In this document: piece after piece, positions 46,608 to 63,516 of the stretch
Position numbering within the stretch: the first letter of the stretch is position 1
How the letters are laid out: every line of letters begins with the position of its first letter
Assembly: GCA_016647705.1 (NCBI GenBank)
Contig: CM028329.1
Location: 55,073,231 to 55,137,230 of the forward strand
Source of the DNA: Eucommia ulmoides
Lineage: Eukaryota > Streptophyta > Magnoliopsida > Garryales > Eucommiaceae
Length of the DNA: 64,000 nucleotides
Direction: 5' to 3'
Notes under the pieces: generated by a model
Databases searched by the model: none
What the model was told of the DNA's origin: nothing
The model's input: the letters and a program-made list of their open reading frames with translations, nothing else
Program-made: the position numbers and the translations under genes

Positions 46608-48433
46608 TCACTGTTCGATATTCATGGACTTCATAGCCTGCTGGTTTTTAAAATCAGCGACAGCCTGTTCGAAAGTGCTTCTAACATGTCGGCACACAAG
46701 CATCAAATCCTGACATGAATCCTTCAACACCTCACTTGCTGGATCACCTACACAATGACAAATCAACAGGTTGATGTTCTTACTGGATCAATCTTCAATA
46801 AGGGCAAAAATGTCATTTCAGAACTTATACGGTATGTATGTATGTATGTATATATGGGAAACCGAAACCTTGACTCCTACTGAAATATGAAGGTTCTGGT
46901 GAACCGAACAAAGTCTTCACTGTTTCATATGTTTAAGCATGAAAATACCGATTCAAGATGACTTTTATTCATAAAAAATAAAACATTCCCCAACCCCCCA
47001 ACCCCCCGCCCTAAAAAAAATTGGATATGTAAACAATGATTCAAAATGACTGCTCAGTTCAAATGGTGCAAATCGAACTTATAGTCTAGAAATTAAACAA
47101 ACAAATATATAAATATATAACGGAAGTGAAAGAAGTATAAATTTCATTCCAAGAAAATTTGGCGAATAACATTTTCATAAATTGAAATGGCAATCCAGTG
47201 CACAAAGGCTCCCGCTATTGCGGAGTCTGGGGAGAGTCAGACATACGCAGCCTAACCCCTGTATACAGAGAGGTTGTTTCTAACATAAGTTGAAACATCA
47301 AATAAAAAAAATGTCCGATTATCTAAAATAGGTAAGGATTATGATGAAAGTGTATTAGTAAATCATATCAATATAAAGGGAGCTCAGCATACAGAGAAAA
47401 AAAAAATTACCTGTTGTCTGGACACGTATATTTACTCGAGCATCAGAAGGATGAGGAATGCTATAACCGCAAAACGTAACTCTTGGACTGCAACATAAAA
47501 TTAGACAGTTACCATCCATCCCCCAGCTGTATGAACCGAAACACGAGAAATCAAAGTAGAACAACTTCCTAAATCCACATGATAAACATGTACTAGGAGG
47601 AGGCATCACAGGGTAATCCATCACTTTCCTAGTTTTCTACTTAAGAATTAGAATCCATTAGAACCGCAAGCAAGTCATAGCCCTCAATAATGAACAACAT
47701 GAATAAAACAACCATAAAAACACCGAATATGCCATAAAAGATTGTTCTTGGGTCATCCAATCCGTTCAGTTCAACGCCTGAACGGATTAAAATTAGCAGA
47801 GTCTATTTTGCTTCACATTTCAATGTCCTTCTTCAATTAAAATTAGCCAAATTAGCATTATGCTTTTTTTTTTTTCTTCTGGTGCAGTGGTGGTAGAAAT
47901 ATAAGAAGTAAAGCAATAAGAAGTAATGAAATCTTCAAGAAACTGAGCTCAAAATCTATGGCTTCTAACAAAACCAAGCAAGATTTCAACCAAAATTCAA
48001 ATATAGAACAGCAGAGGCTAATTTGCTCCACATTTCAATGTCTCCATTCAATCAAAGTTAGACAAATTCACATTTTGATTCTTTGTCAGCGGTAATAATA
48101 GAAATATAAGAGCGCAATAAGCAGTAATGAAATTCTATAGACACTCTCAAAATCTATGGCTTCCTACAAAACCAAGGAAGATTTCGATCAAGGTTTAACA
48201 ACGGAGACATAAGAAATCACATGAAGAAAAGTAGGAATAACGAAACGAAAGCAAACGATTTGAATGGAAGAACAAACAAAAATATGAAGAACACTATGAT
48301 CTTCCAAAAGAACGAAGGAATCGATTACTGACTCTTGATTTAGAGTGAATCTGAGAGAATTCGCAAGCGTATGATCCTCATCGGTCAACGAGAACGTCGA
48401 CGCTGATTGATCCTCGTATGAACCGTGTTCCAT
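46608..48433 (-). CDS. RPAC2: RNA polymerases I and III subunit RPAC2 (AC19-like)
   Basis: Minus-strand exons 48433-48333, 47487-47411 and 46747-46608 encode 105 residues, with GT-AG introns and matching phases. It begins MEHGSYEDQSASTFSLTDED, then HTLANSLRFTLNQD, the signature of the small alpha-like subunits of RNA polymerases. VTFCGYSIPHPSDARVNIRV and a C-terminal helix (DLMLVCRHVRSTFEQAV) follow. AC19 pairs with AC40 to form the assembly platform of polymerases I and III in the nucleus, serving rRNA, tRNA and 5S synthesis. Start choice: first ATG, well matched to the plant N-terminus. It diverges from TIM10. Intron 2 holds an Au-SINE fragment. Nothing suggests loss of function. Confidence 0.93.
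47198..47282 (-). mobile_element. Truncated Au-SINE in RPAC2 intron 2
   Basis: On the minus strand: GAAACAACCTCT, GGGGTTAGGCTGCGTA, CCCCAGACTCCGC, AGCGGGAGCC, GTGCACTGG. This is the order of the Au-SINE body and tail. The tRNA-like head with box A and box B is missing. Confidence 0.78.
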
Positions 48434-48836
48434 CTTCGAAACAAGGAATCGACAAACCGCCGGCCGACCACTCGCGTTCGCCGTCTCTTCGCGAACGACC
48501 AGTCGCTTCTCCTATGGAGAAAACCCTAATGTTTTAAACCTTCAGCGCGGGGCCCATTTTTTAGGGACTTTGACGGGCTTTTTGTTCGGGTCAAGTTAAC
48601 CCGTTTCAGCACCCGAATAAAATCCTAAAACCCTAATTCCCTCCAAACTCCACACTTCTGTGGCTAGTATCGACTCTCTCTCTCTCTCTCTGAATAAAAA
48701 AATCATAGATCTTCATCTCCACTAGTTTCGGTAAGTTCTCCTGATCTGAGATACTGTTGGTATTGATCTTCTTTTTGTGTGTGTTTTACTCTCGATTTTC
48801 TTCAAATTTCGCTTGGTGTTTCAGATTCCGTTAGTC
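48434..48836. promoter_or_regulatory. Bidirectional promoter between RPAC2 and TIM10
   Basis: The two start codons are 403 bases apart and face away from each other. Telo-boxes AAACCCTAA lie at 48521-48529 and 48628-48636, and a site II-like GGCCCA at 48551-48556. This combination is typical of plant genes for translation, ribosome production and mitochondrial import. A (CT)n leader tract at about 48675-48692 is likely in the TIM10 5' UTR, and GTAAGT at 48731 could begin a UTR intron. No TATA box is evident. Confidence 0.65.
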
Positions 48837-50100
48837 ATGGCGGCCAACCAAAATGCACCGATCGGCGTGAGCAAAGAACAGGTTCTTCTCTTTCTGATTC
48901 ATGTACACGCAATCACGAACACACTCACATGCACGTACGCTTGTTTCTGCTACGTTTTGTGACTGGTTTGTCTCGCAAGATTTAGATTTCTTCGATGAAT
49001 TGAATAATTTGATGATTTACAGTGGTAATTGGTTTGATTGCTGAGTATGTTTAGCATGCTCCTTGATAATGTGCAGATCTTTGGTATGGCGGAGCAGGAG
49101 ATGGAGTATAGGGTTGAATTGTTTAACAAGTAAGGTGTTTTTGCGCATTGTGAATCTTCATACCTTCTACGGGAACTTTATGTTTAGAATTCAAGTAGGA
49201 ATATGTGTTTAAACGTTTCTAAGACATTACCTTCATCAAATTGCTTGTATGTTATGTTTATGTTCCCAGAAAACTATGTTGTTCTATTCTGATCCCAACT
49301 TTTTTGATCAAATTTCTGGGAATAGAACGGAGTTGTTCCCATATTTCTATTTTTGTTCCAAATGTTCCACAACCGTAACGAAAATATGAGAATAAAAACA
49401 CTAAACGAAGACCACCTAAACATATAATTGGTGATTCAAATATTGCTAGCAGAAATGGCATCCATAAAACTGTAAAATTAACTGCAATGCCCATGGCGAG
49501 TATGAAACTACTCTTAGGTCGTGTTTAGGAGAACAAAATTGCGGCCTCAGAATTGGAATTAGAAATGCATGTTAAAATTATATGAGAATTCCAACTCCAT
49601 GGCTTCAATTTTGTGTTCCCAACGTCACCTTAGGGTAAAGGCTTTTCTTCTGGATTCACATTATGTTTTGCTAAATTTAACATTTATATATGTATGTATT
49701 TTTCAGGCTTACCCATACATGCTTCAATAAGTGCATAGAAAAAAGGTACTTATTTCTCGCTTTTGCATCTTTTTAATACGATTCTTATTTCTATTGGTGT
49801 CGATGGTTTTTAGTTTTTCTTTTTTTCTTGTTTTAAGATGTGATTTATTATGTCATTTTTTTTTATATTTCTTAGTTTTTGTTGCATCGTAGGTACAAGG
49901 AAAATGAGTTAAACATGGGCGAAAATAGCTGCATCGATCGTTGTGTTTCAAAATATTGGCAGGTGAACAAACAACAAATTTTCGACATTTTTCTTAAGAA
50001 ACTGCTGCTTATAGAACAATACCTTATTTTATTATAATATTGGTTGCAGGTCACAAATCTTGTCGGTCAGCTGCTTGGTTCTGGTCGGCCTCCAATGTGA
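48837..50100 (+). CDS. TIM10: Mitochondrial inner-membrane translocase chaperone TIM10
   Basis: Five exons (48837-48881, 49077-49129, 49707-49745, 49893-49962, 50050-50100) encode 85 residues in one frame. The twin CX3C motifs are C38-FNK-C42 and C59-IDR-C63. Flanking phrases EMEYRVELFNK, YKENELNMGENS and VSKYWQVT match plant TIM10. Tim9-Tim10 hexamers in the intermembrane space escort hydrophobic carrier proteins to the TIM22 complex; the cysteines form two disulphides. Length fits the family (about 80-95). No presequence, as expected for a MIA40-imported protein. Intron 2 contains a small Tourist-like MITE. The gene looks intact. Confidence 0.95.
49517..49629. mobile_element. Tourist-like MITE in TIM10 intron 2
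   Basis: 113 bp with TTA on both sides (49514-49516 and 49630-49632), ends GGTCGTGTTTAGG and the complement GGTGACGTTGGG, and interior AATTGGAATTAGAAATG. Similar internal words occur at 44255-44390 and 2260-2345 (PAR1 intron 1), 50820-50935 and 54965-55085 (BSK intron), marking a dispersed family. Confidence 0.65.
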
Positions 50101-52301
50101 ATTTCAATCACCCTCGCCCTTTTTTTCTAATATATTCTCAGAGATTATTTTTTACGCGCGTAGTAATTTCAAATTCCATGGAAATTTTGTTGTTCTAGCA
50201 TGTCTTTTCAATTTGTAAGTGTTATTTGTTAAGTTATTAGAATATTTGAATTTATTTTTGTGTTATTTTTAATTCCATAACATAATGGCTTTGTATGAAC
50301 AATGCTTTTATACAAACAAATGAGAATAATGTTATGTTATGGTTTATAGAAGATCTGGGTTGTGTCTATATAAAAATGTGATTTAATTGAAGCGAAAGAT
50401 AAGCTAGTGGGAGAGAGACACTTGTGCCTGGGAGGTCAAATCCCTCTTCTTTTGTCAGGTCTATGACTAGCGATGTAGTCTCCGAATTTAACCGGGTCGG
50501 TATGCCTCGACTTTGAAGGGAAGCCTAGTGATATCGGCACTCGCCTAGCTAGCAACTGCATGTAAGTGTTGCGATCCTCTAGTCAGCACGTTTATTCCTT
50601 CTGACTGCCATGTCAATAAGTGGTCCGCAACACTCTCTCTCATCTAATATTGCAAACGTCCTCGTTGCGATGAGAACAACTCTCAATGTTGCTTGATGAG
50701 ATAATTAAGAAATATTTGTTTGAACTTGATTGGTGGGATGTCCCTTAACTAATAAGGCAGTGATTTTTATGATCTAACCAATTTAGGTGGACAAAGGATT
50801 TATTGTTATTGTTGTGTATTTGCACAATTAAAGTTTGGAGTCTTGAAATGGAAATAAAAAATGAGCGTATGCATTTATTTTGAATTCCAATTCCGTAGCT
50901 TCAATTTGTTGTTTCCAAAACCAACTTTGACAAGAGAGTTCATAGCGTCCTGCTAAAACCGAACTACTATACTATATAGGGATGGCAATTAAAACCGAAC
51001 TAATGGATAACCACACGAAACCGAGTGGTCTGGTTTTAAAACGAATAAATAGTTTTGGTCGTGGTTTTAATTTTAAATTTAGCAACCGAAACGGTTTTGG
51101 TTTTGGGATAGTAACTGCATAATTGAAACGGCGGTTTTGGTTTTTGTTTTTGGAATTTATATTTTATATTGTAGTTATATTTTGTTCATATATAAGAAAC
51201 AATGATCCGTGATTTCGTGATTTCGATTTTTTATAAAATTTAAAAATCTTAAATAGTTTCGCAATTTGAGTTTTAATTAAAATTAAATGGTCTAGTTTTA
51301 AAATCATTTAAAAAAATCCAATTGTTTTAATTTTGATTTTGGTTTCAGTTTCTTATATGTTTAACGGTGTTGGTTTTGGTTTTGTATGAAAACGAGTCGA
51401 ACCCGGACCGTTAATATCCCTAATACGACAAGCATTATCCCCACTATAATTTTGAACCAAAAACAGATTTCTAAGAGATTTTTTAGGCAATTTCAATCTC
51501 CTCTCCCATTATCTTTCATACCCAAAGTCCCTAAAAATAGTTAAATCATCCAAAATTGTAACGAAGTTAATGATTTGAACTGAAGTTAAATGATTACAGA
51601 ACGTAAAGGTGTTGTGTTCAAATTGCAACTATAAGAATCAAAGTGAAATAATAGGCAACCTTTTAAGGTGGAAGTTTGGTACATGAAATTCAAAATGGGA
51701 TTGGAATGGCCATAGAAATGGTCATTCCATTCCTATGTTTGGTACATGGATTAAATTGCATTCCCATTACCAATGATTCTATAATCCCATCTACATGGAT
51801 TAGGTTTTACTAATTTATCGGCAAAAAAAAAAAAACCCAATTCTAACCAAATATTTTATTTAAAATGAAATTTAATTAAAATAATTATTATACCAATTGA
51901 AAATTTAATTAAATTATTATTTTACCTCTTAATGTCATTCCAATACCATGTGTAATCTTTTTTGTTACTAAATATAAGAATGATAATAATCATTTCATTC
52001 TATTACCATACTAATTCCAATCATCTTGTCATTCCATTCTAGCGTAACAAGGGTGCTGAGTGTCAAAAACCCCAAAAATTTCGAAAGACATGTTTGCTAA
52101 ACCAAACTGATTTGACTTTATGGGAGAACAACAAACAAAACCTCAACTTTAACGAAGATAAAAACGACAAACACAATCATCTTACAAATCGAATCTTACC
52201 TTACTCGATTCGATACTACAAACATAATCAAAAGCGTAAGACAAAAGATTCAACATTGCATTTTTTTTCTTCTTTTTTGAGAACACTCGCTATACAAATT
52301 T
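50101..52301. other. TIM10-BSK intergenic region
   Basis: Convergent intergenic DNA with no gene. Segment 50399-50470 has a box B-like AGGTCAAATCCC and may be a SINE remnant. 50820-50935 resembles the small MITE family above. 51650-52056 has ATTGGAATGG/CCATTCCA-type inverted words and may be another MITE, but I could not place its ends. Confidence 0.45.
50977..51423. mobile_element. MITE-like element related to the one at 4140
   Basis: Begins TAGGGATGGCAATTAAAACC and ends GGACCGTTAATATCCCTA, inverted TAGGGAT ends with AACCGAAC-type words at both ends. Interior phrases such as GTGGTTTTA, GCAACCGAAAC and GGTTTTGG are shared with 4140-4812. Confidence 0.62.
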
Positions 52302-57159
<4,858 letters not shown>

Positions 57160-57177
57160 CGCCTGAGATTCAAGTTT

Positions 57178-57215
<38 letters not shown>

Positions 57216-58193
57216 AGGTGGAGCTGCTGCTGCTACTGCTGCTATTGCTGTCACCCTTTCTCTCAAAAACTACAGGCTACAAAGGGTTTCCTTGGGGGAG
57301 AGAGAAGTTTTACACAGAAAAGAGAGTAAGAAAAGCAAATCGAGAGAAACAGACAATTATTTATTCATCCAGGAGAGAGAGAGAGAGAGAGAGAGAGAAA
57401 GAAAGGAGAGAGCCTTTTTGGATCCAATTCATGGTCTCTCCCCCTCTCTCTCTCTCTCTCTCTCTCTCCCCCCCCCCCCCCCTCTCTCTCTCCAACTCAT
57501 CATTCCCTCGAAATTTGCTTTTCCTCAATTCAAATAAATTTTTTGGGACTTCTTATTTCATTTTCAGGATATTTTCATATGAACAAATAAAACTCTGACC
57601 CTGTACTGTTTTAATCGTGCAACACACGCGCGCATCAACGGTCAGTGGTCACGAAAGTGGACAAGCGGAGAAGTTGATAGCCAACATTTCACGCGCGCCC
57701 GATTCGAGTGAGGATTTGCCATTTATTTGAGTTTGGGCATGTCAATTATACAATCTTATCTTATGGCGTGTTTAGACATGGTGCGCTAAAACAGGAAAAC
57801 TAGATTGGATTAAGACAAACACACTTATATCCCCCAAAGTTTGCAATCTATACTTAAATTGTCCCTAACAATAAATTGTCCCTATTATTGTTATTTAATA
57901 GATTATTATTATTACACCCTCACATTTCATATTTGTTTCAAATTGAAAACGAATCTAGTGATGGAGACTGATAAGCATTTTTGTTTTTTTGTTTTTCAAT
58001 AAGTTGGAATGAGATAGAATATGAATTTTGTTTCCGTTCTGAAATATTTCAGAAATAGGAACATGTTGGATAACGATTATTCTAAAATTGTTTCTTTTAA
58101 TTTATTATGAGAATAGAAATAAGAACTACTTGGTTACAATATTTGTTTATTTTTTCTTTAAATGCATGGTGGCAGTAAGCAACAAAAGTAATG
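57160..58193. promoter_or_regulatory. BSK upstream region with GA/CT tracts
   Basis: (GA)n at 57179-57213 lies 20 bases upstream of the BSK start and is probably in its 5' UTR. More (GA)n at 57372-57398, (CT)n at 57444-57468 and a C-run at 57469-57482 follow. Such GA/CT tracts are common in plant core promoters. The open frames at 57218-57598 come from these repeats. From 57600 to 58193 I see nothing definite. Confidence 0.5.
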
Positions 58194-58198
58194 CAGAT

Positions 58199-58352
58199 TG
58201 TTAAGATAATTGAGAAGTAAGGAATGAATCATGTATTGATATCATGAGAAAGATACATAGACTACATGCTATACACATGTATTTATAGGAGAAGTAGGGG
58301 TTAGAGTTTTGCCCTAATGGGCCATGTGGCCAAGCCCATTATTACATTAACA
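58199..58352 (-). repeat. 3' LTR of the minus-strand Copia element
   Basis: Plus-strand reading starts TGTTAAGATAATTG and ends ATTACATTAACA, so the ends are TG and CA on both readings. Adjacent TSD CAGAT. Confidence 0.9.
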
Positions 58353-58682
58353 TCCCCCATCAAACTCAAGGCGATAAGTAGGAGGTGAACTTGAGTTTGG
58401 AAACCAAATAATGAAAGCGTCCAAGTGGATGAGTCTTAGTGAAAATGTCTGCAGTTTGATCGACTGAACTGACGGATTGTAGACAAACTATATTCTGGTG
58501 AATGTGATGGCGGATGAAGTGACAATCAGTCTCAATGTGTTTTGTACGCTCATGGAAGATGTCATTGTAAGTGATCTGAATAGCACTCTTTTTGTCACAG
58601 TGTAGGGTAGTGGCAGTAGGAGAAGAGATACCTATATCGGCTAGTAACCATCGAAGTCAGAGAAGTTCTTGAGTTACATTAG

Positions 58683-61336
58683 TCATGACACAATATTCAG
58701 CTTCAGTGTTGAAGCGAGCAACCATAGTTTATTTCTTACTACATTAGGAAATAAGAAAGTTACCCAAGAAGAAACAGTAACCAGTGGTTGACGTCTGTCG
58801 GTGGGGTCACCAACCCAATCGGCATCAGAATAAGCTTGTAGGATGGGAGCAAACTGAGCTGAGAAATGAAGTCTATAAAACATAGTACACTTGACATATC
58901 GAAGGATGCGAAAAACAATCAAGTAATAAGTGGTTCGAGAAGCGGACAAGAACTGGCTGACTTGGTGAACAGTATAGGCAATGTTGGGGCGAGTGACATT
59001 GAGATATACAAGACTTCCAACCAATTGGCGATATAGAGTGACATCTTGAAGAGGTGAACCATCGAGTGAAGTAAGTCTGATGTTTGGCTCGAGAGGAGTA
59101 GTGGTAGTAGTGGAGTTAGTGATCCCAGCCTTCGAAAGAAGATCAAAGGCATATTTAGCTTGAGAGATAAAATATTCATCTGAACCGGATGAGATTTCGA
59201 GGCCAAGAAAATAGGTGAGTACGCCAAGATCTTTAATCTCAAATTGTCTACTGAGAAACTGTTTGAGTTCAGAAATGCCACGTAGATCATCTCCAGTAAT
59301 AACTATATCATCCATGTACAGTAAAATAAAGATAATATTGTTGGCAGTGTGGCGAATAAACAGAGCCGAATCATGATCACTAGATGTAAACCCAAACTGA
59401 TGAATAGTAGTGCTAAATTTGGCAAACCAGGCACGTAGAGCTTGTTTCAATCCATACAGAGCACGACGAAGACAACAAACTTTATTTCGAAGGGTAGCTA
59501 GGCCAGGAGGTGGATGCATATAGACTTCCTCAAGTAGGTCTCCATTGAGAAATGCATTTTTGACATCCATTTGAAAAGAGTTCAATTCCAAATGGCGGCA
59601 ACGACAAGAAGTGTATGAACAAATGTGAGTCTCGCCACTGGAGCAAAAGTCTCTTCATAGTCAATTCCATATTCTTGAGCGAAGCCCTTGGCAACAAGTC
59701 GGGCTTTATATCGATCAATAGAGCTATCAGAAAGCGTCTTGATCTTAAACACCCATTTATACCCAATAGGAGTTTTCCCTGGAGGCAGATCTACGATATC
59801 CCAAGTATGAGTTTTGTTTAGGGCCTGAAGTTATTCGTCCATTACTTTCTGCCAAAGAGGATTAGTACTAGCCTCTTTATAGGATTAAGACTCATGCAGA
59901 TGAAGTATAGTAGAAAAATAATGGAAATCATGGAGATGAGAGGGGCCATAAGTTACCCCAGTAGATTTGCGAGGGTGATCTGGATTATGGCCCTTAGAGG
60001 AACTCGGTGCAGACTCATAGACATAGGAATATCCTCAGGAACGACCGATTGAGTCGAAGGGGTGAGGTCAGCTGGCGGCTCTAGAGTTGGAGTTGGAGCT
60101 GGATCTGGAAGGGTGAAATCAGCTGGTGGGTCAAAAGTGGACTCGACAGTACCTGAAATTGAGTTCTTAGGAAATAACTCAATAGATAGATCTGTAAAAA
60201 ATCTGAAGTTAGGGATGGTAGACATGTCAAATGACCATGGGAAAAGAACATTTTATGTTCCCAAAAAATGACATGACGAGAAATACGAAGAGTTTTAGAA
60301 ATGGGATCCCAACACCGGTACCCCTTATGTTCAATACCATATCCAATGAAACAACATAGGTGAGCCATTGGTTCCAATTTGTTATGTTCATGTGGTTTAA
60401 GAATAACGAAACAAACGCAACCAAAGACTTTGAGTTCAGAGTAATCAGGAGGCTTACCGAAAAGACGCTCAAATGAGGACTGATTTTGCATTGTGGCGGA
60501 AGGAACACATTTGATTGTGTACACTGCGATTAAGACAGCCTCACCCTAAAAGTGCTCAGGGCATGAAGAAGAAATGAGTAGAGCACGAACGGTGTCAAGA
60601 ATGTGTTTATGTTTACGTTCGACTCGTCCATTTTATTGGGAGGTTCCAAGGCACGAGCGGTGGGGAAGAGTGTTATTTTTGTGAAGTAGGTTTAGAAAAG
60701 CATGACCTTTGTATTCCATTACGTTGTCTGAGCGAAAAAGTTTGATATTCCAAGAGAATTGAGTTTGAACATAGAAAAAAAAAATCAGAATATATTTGAA
60801 ATAATTCAGATCTGTTTTTCATAAGAAACAACCATGTATATATAGAATAGTCATCCACAAATCTGAAAAAATAAAAAATAAAATAGCGAGCACCACCCAT
60901 TGTTGCATGAGGAGAAGCCCCCCAAACATCAGAATGTACTAAATCAAAAAGTGCAAAGAAAACAGATTGACTCTCATCAAAAGGTAAAGCTGATTGTTTT
61001 GCAAGTTGACAATGAATACAATTGAAAGACTCATATTGAAATGAACCTAACTGATCACTAGAAATAAGAGAACGAAGGCGACTAGATGAAGTGTGACCTA
61101 ACCGAGAGTGCCACAATTCCACGGGTGAGAGTTTTGGGATAGATGCGGCTGATTGGTTTGGTGATGATGAGGGTAAGACTTAGAGGTGAGTGAGCTCAAA
61201 GAGGCGTCCAATTTTATGGTCAGTCCCAAGGAGTTTTCTTGTCTGAGGGTTCTGCACACGATAACCAGTAGAAGAAAAATGTAAATCAAGTCCAAGATTA
61301 CATAATTGTCTAACAGATATAAGGTTGAGCATAAGC
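58683..61336 (-). pseudogene. Copia pol: integrase, RT, RNase H
   Basis: Integrase (61122 to about 60080) opens with LWHSRLGH and CIHCQLAKQ (HHCC zinc binding) and the first acidic LVHSDVWG; a frameshift removes the second acidic block, and SFERLFGKPPDYS follows. RT lies at 59770-58900 with FQMDVKNAFLNG, LYGLKQA and an intact YMDDIV, and a break near 59590. RNase H begins with AYSDADWVGD and is shifted after RRQP. Stops and shifts make it non-functional. Confidence 0.9.
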
Positions 61337-62767
61337 TTAAGGACCAAAATATTTATTAGGAAGAGATAAATGAGAACTGTCAACATGTCCAATATGGCTG
61401 GTCAACATATTTGATCCATTAGTAGTATGATTAGTAGGTGTATGCTCATTACGGGTTTTAGAAGAAAAGATAGAGGAATCAGATGTCATGTGATTGCAAC
61501 AGACATAATCAAAATACCATCGAGATGTACTTGGTGTAACTAACATGGTTACATTTTTACCAGTTTTATTTAGAACCTCGGTAAACGCGGTGCAGAAACT
61601 ACTCCAATCAGGTAGAGAGCTGGATGAAGTTGGCATAGCATTGGTGGATACAACAATAACATTCTTTGGATTGAAATAGGACCAATTGCAAAAGCCACGA
61701 GAGCGATATTGGTTCCCATTTGACTGATTGTCAGATGGAAATTTAGGGTAGTCTGCAAGATAGTGGCCCGGTTCTCTGCAGACCTTACACAGGCGAGAAG
61801 GACATTTGAGCAATTCATGCCCTTGTGAATAACAAAACTTGCAGTATAAGGGCTTCTGGCATGGGTTTGACTTCCCTCTTGGTGTTGCAAGAGTAACTGG
61901 TGCTGTAGAAGCAAATGGCACTGCTAGGGCAACATCTGTATGTAAGCTTTGTAGTGTTGCAAGACGTGTTTCCTCACTGAGTAGATTAGAAAGAACATTG
62001 TTTAGAGAAGCTAGCATGCCCCGGTGGAGGATTAAAGCTCGTACATGCTCAAATTCTTCCCTCAAGCCCATCAGGAATTGCATAATACGTGTCTCTGTTC
62101 GGTATTTGGCATGAATGGTGGCATATTTTGTGCATTCCCAAGTTGGCTCAGTGATAGACAACTGATCCCACACAGCAGTTATCTGGCATAGGAAACTATT
62201 GACGGTTCGCCCAGGTTCCTAGCACATACTATGGAGGGTGGAGAGAAGGCGATACCGATTCGAGATATCTGCCTTGGTATAGCGGTCCTGGAGAAAATCC
62301 TAAGCTTCTTTAGCTATCTAGATTGTACCAAATTGAAATTTGATCTCTGGAATGATAGTAGCACGGAACCATGTGAGAATCTGGTAATTTTTGCTATCCC
62401 ATTCCTCTAGACGGTCAATGTATTTGGCCTTATCTTCGTTGTTCGTCTGCTCGGGTTCATTGATATCTCCAGTCACGAGACGAGATAAACGTCGTCCATG
62501 GAGAAAACTAGATATCTTTTGAGCCCATACGATATAATTAGTTTCATTTAGAACAGTAGTGATAACCCCGAGGTGCATTAGATTAAGCCATAGGAGCAAA
62601 AGATGAGGTAAACCGGTGTAGAAAACACTTAAATAAAGAAGTAAATGTATTATGTGATTACCAAATCCAAAAATAGAGGCCAGAAACAGATTCAGAACGT
62701 CCAAAATACCCAAGAACGGGTCCAAGTTTGCAGAAAAACTAGTTAACAAAGGCCTGAACCGAGACAA
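61337..62767 (-). pseudogene. Copia gag and protease remnant
   Basis: The N-terminal gag (62767-62318) has LNETNYIVWAQKISSFLHG. A frame break follows, then 62173-61337 has RIMQFLMGLREEFEHVR and zinc knuckle CX2CX4HX4C (CKFCYSQGHELLKC); a second knuckle lost its last Cys (CKVCREPGHYLADY). The protease site reads WYFDYVCCNHMT, where a DSG would be expected, so the catalytic motif is lost. Confidence 0.87.
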
Positions 62768-63356
62768 AGAAGGTACTGATGACGTGGCAAGAGTTGAGGA
62801 GACATCAAGCGCTGACTTGGAAGATGGTCAACGCTGATGTGGCAAAGGTCAATGATGACGTGGCACAGGTCAATGCTGATATGGCAGCAACAAAGAGGAC
62901 AGAGAGTGAAATAGGCGCGTGGATCTAACGCGATTTTGGAGCAGCCTATTTAGGCCACGCGTGTAGGCACATGCGGCGGAGGACGGTGATGAGCCTTGTG
63001 TCTTTGGAATCGTCTTATTGATACGATTCCGACGGTATATCGTGAGATAGATTTGGAGCTCTGGTTGAGGCGTTAGAGCCCAAAATCCGAGACTTCGAAG
63101 GGTGATGGTACTGTGGGCTGTTGGAGGTGCGTAAGAGCGCGTTTAGACTCTAGTGGCAGTGATTTTGGTGGCGTTGCGTTCGTCTCTTCAAGACGAGTAT
63201 GGCGGTATGGTGTTTGTTGATACTGGATAAGAGACGAAGCCTATAGTAGTGACGAAAACCTTGAAAGAATAAGAGCTGCGGCGGTGGCGGCGGTGGCGTT
63301 AGGGTTGCGAAAAAATTATTGAGAACATGTTCATGAAAGACTTGCTCTTGATACTA

Positions 63357-63511
63357 TGTTAAGATAATTGATAAGTGGGAAATGAATTATTTTTTGATAT
63401 CATGAGAAAGATACATAGACTACAAGCTATACACATGTATTTATAGGAGAAGTAGAAGTTAGAGTTTTGCCCTAATGGACCATGTGGGTCAAATCCATTA
63501 TTACATTAATG
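63357..63511 (-). repeat. 5' LTR of the minus-strand Copia element
   Basis: Aligns over its full length with 58199-58352. Its plus-strand end reads TTAATG where the partner has TTAACA, a two-base change, and is followed by TSD CAGAT. Confidence 0.9.
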
Positions 63512-63516
63512 CAGAT

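Larger units (their letters stand above)
58199..63511 (-). mobile_element. Decayed Copia retrotransposon with 154-bp LTRs
   Basis: LTRs 58199-58352 and 63357-63511 (5' LTR on the minus strand) are flanked by TSD CAGAT at 58194-58198 and 63512-63516. Beside the 5' LTR the primer-binding site reads TAGTATCAAGAGC, a decayed initiator-Met site; the polypurine tract is GATGGGGGA at the other LTR. The minus-strand LTR has TATAAATA. The domain order is Copia. I count about 17 differences between the 154-bp LTRs, so it is older than the Athila copy. Confidence 0.93.

Noticed and set aside
50399-50470. A possible tRNA gene or SINE head with a box B-like AGGTCAAATCCC
   Set aside because: Box A is weak, no cloverleaf forms by eye and no A-rich tail follows; kept only as a remark.
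57218-57598. A 126-residue open frame beginning with a leucine run
   Set aside because: It reads through (GA)n, (CT)n and C-runs upstream of BSK.
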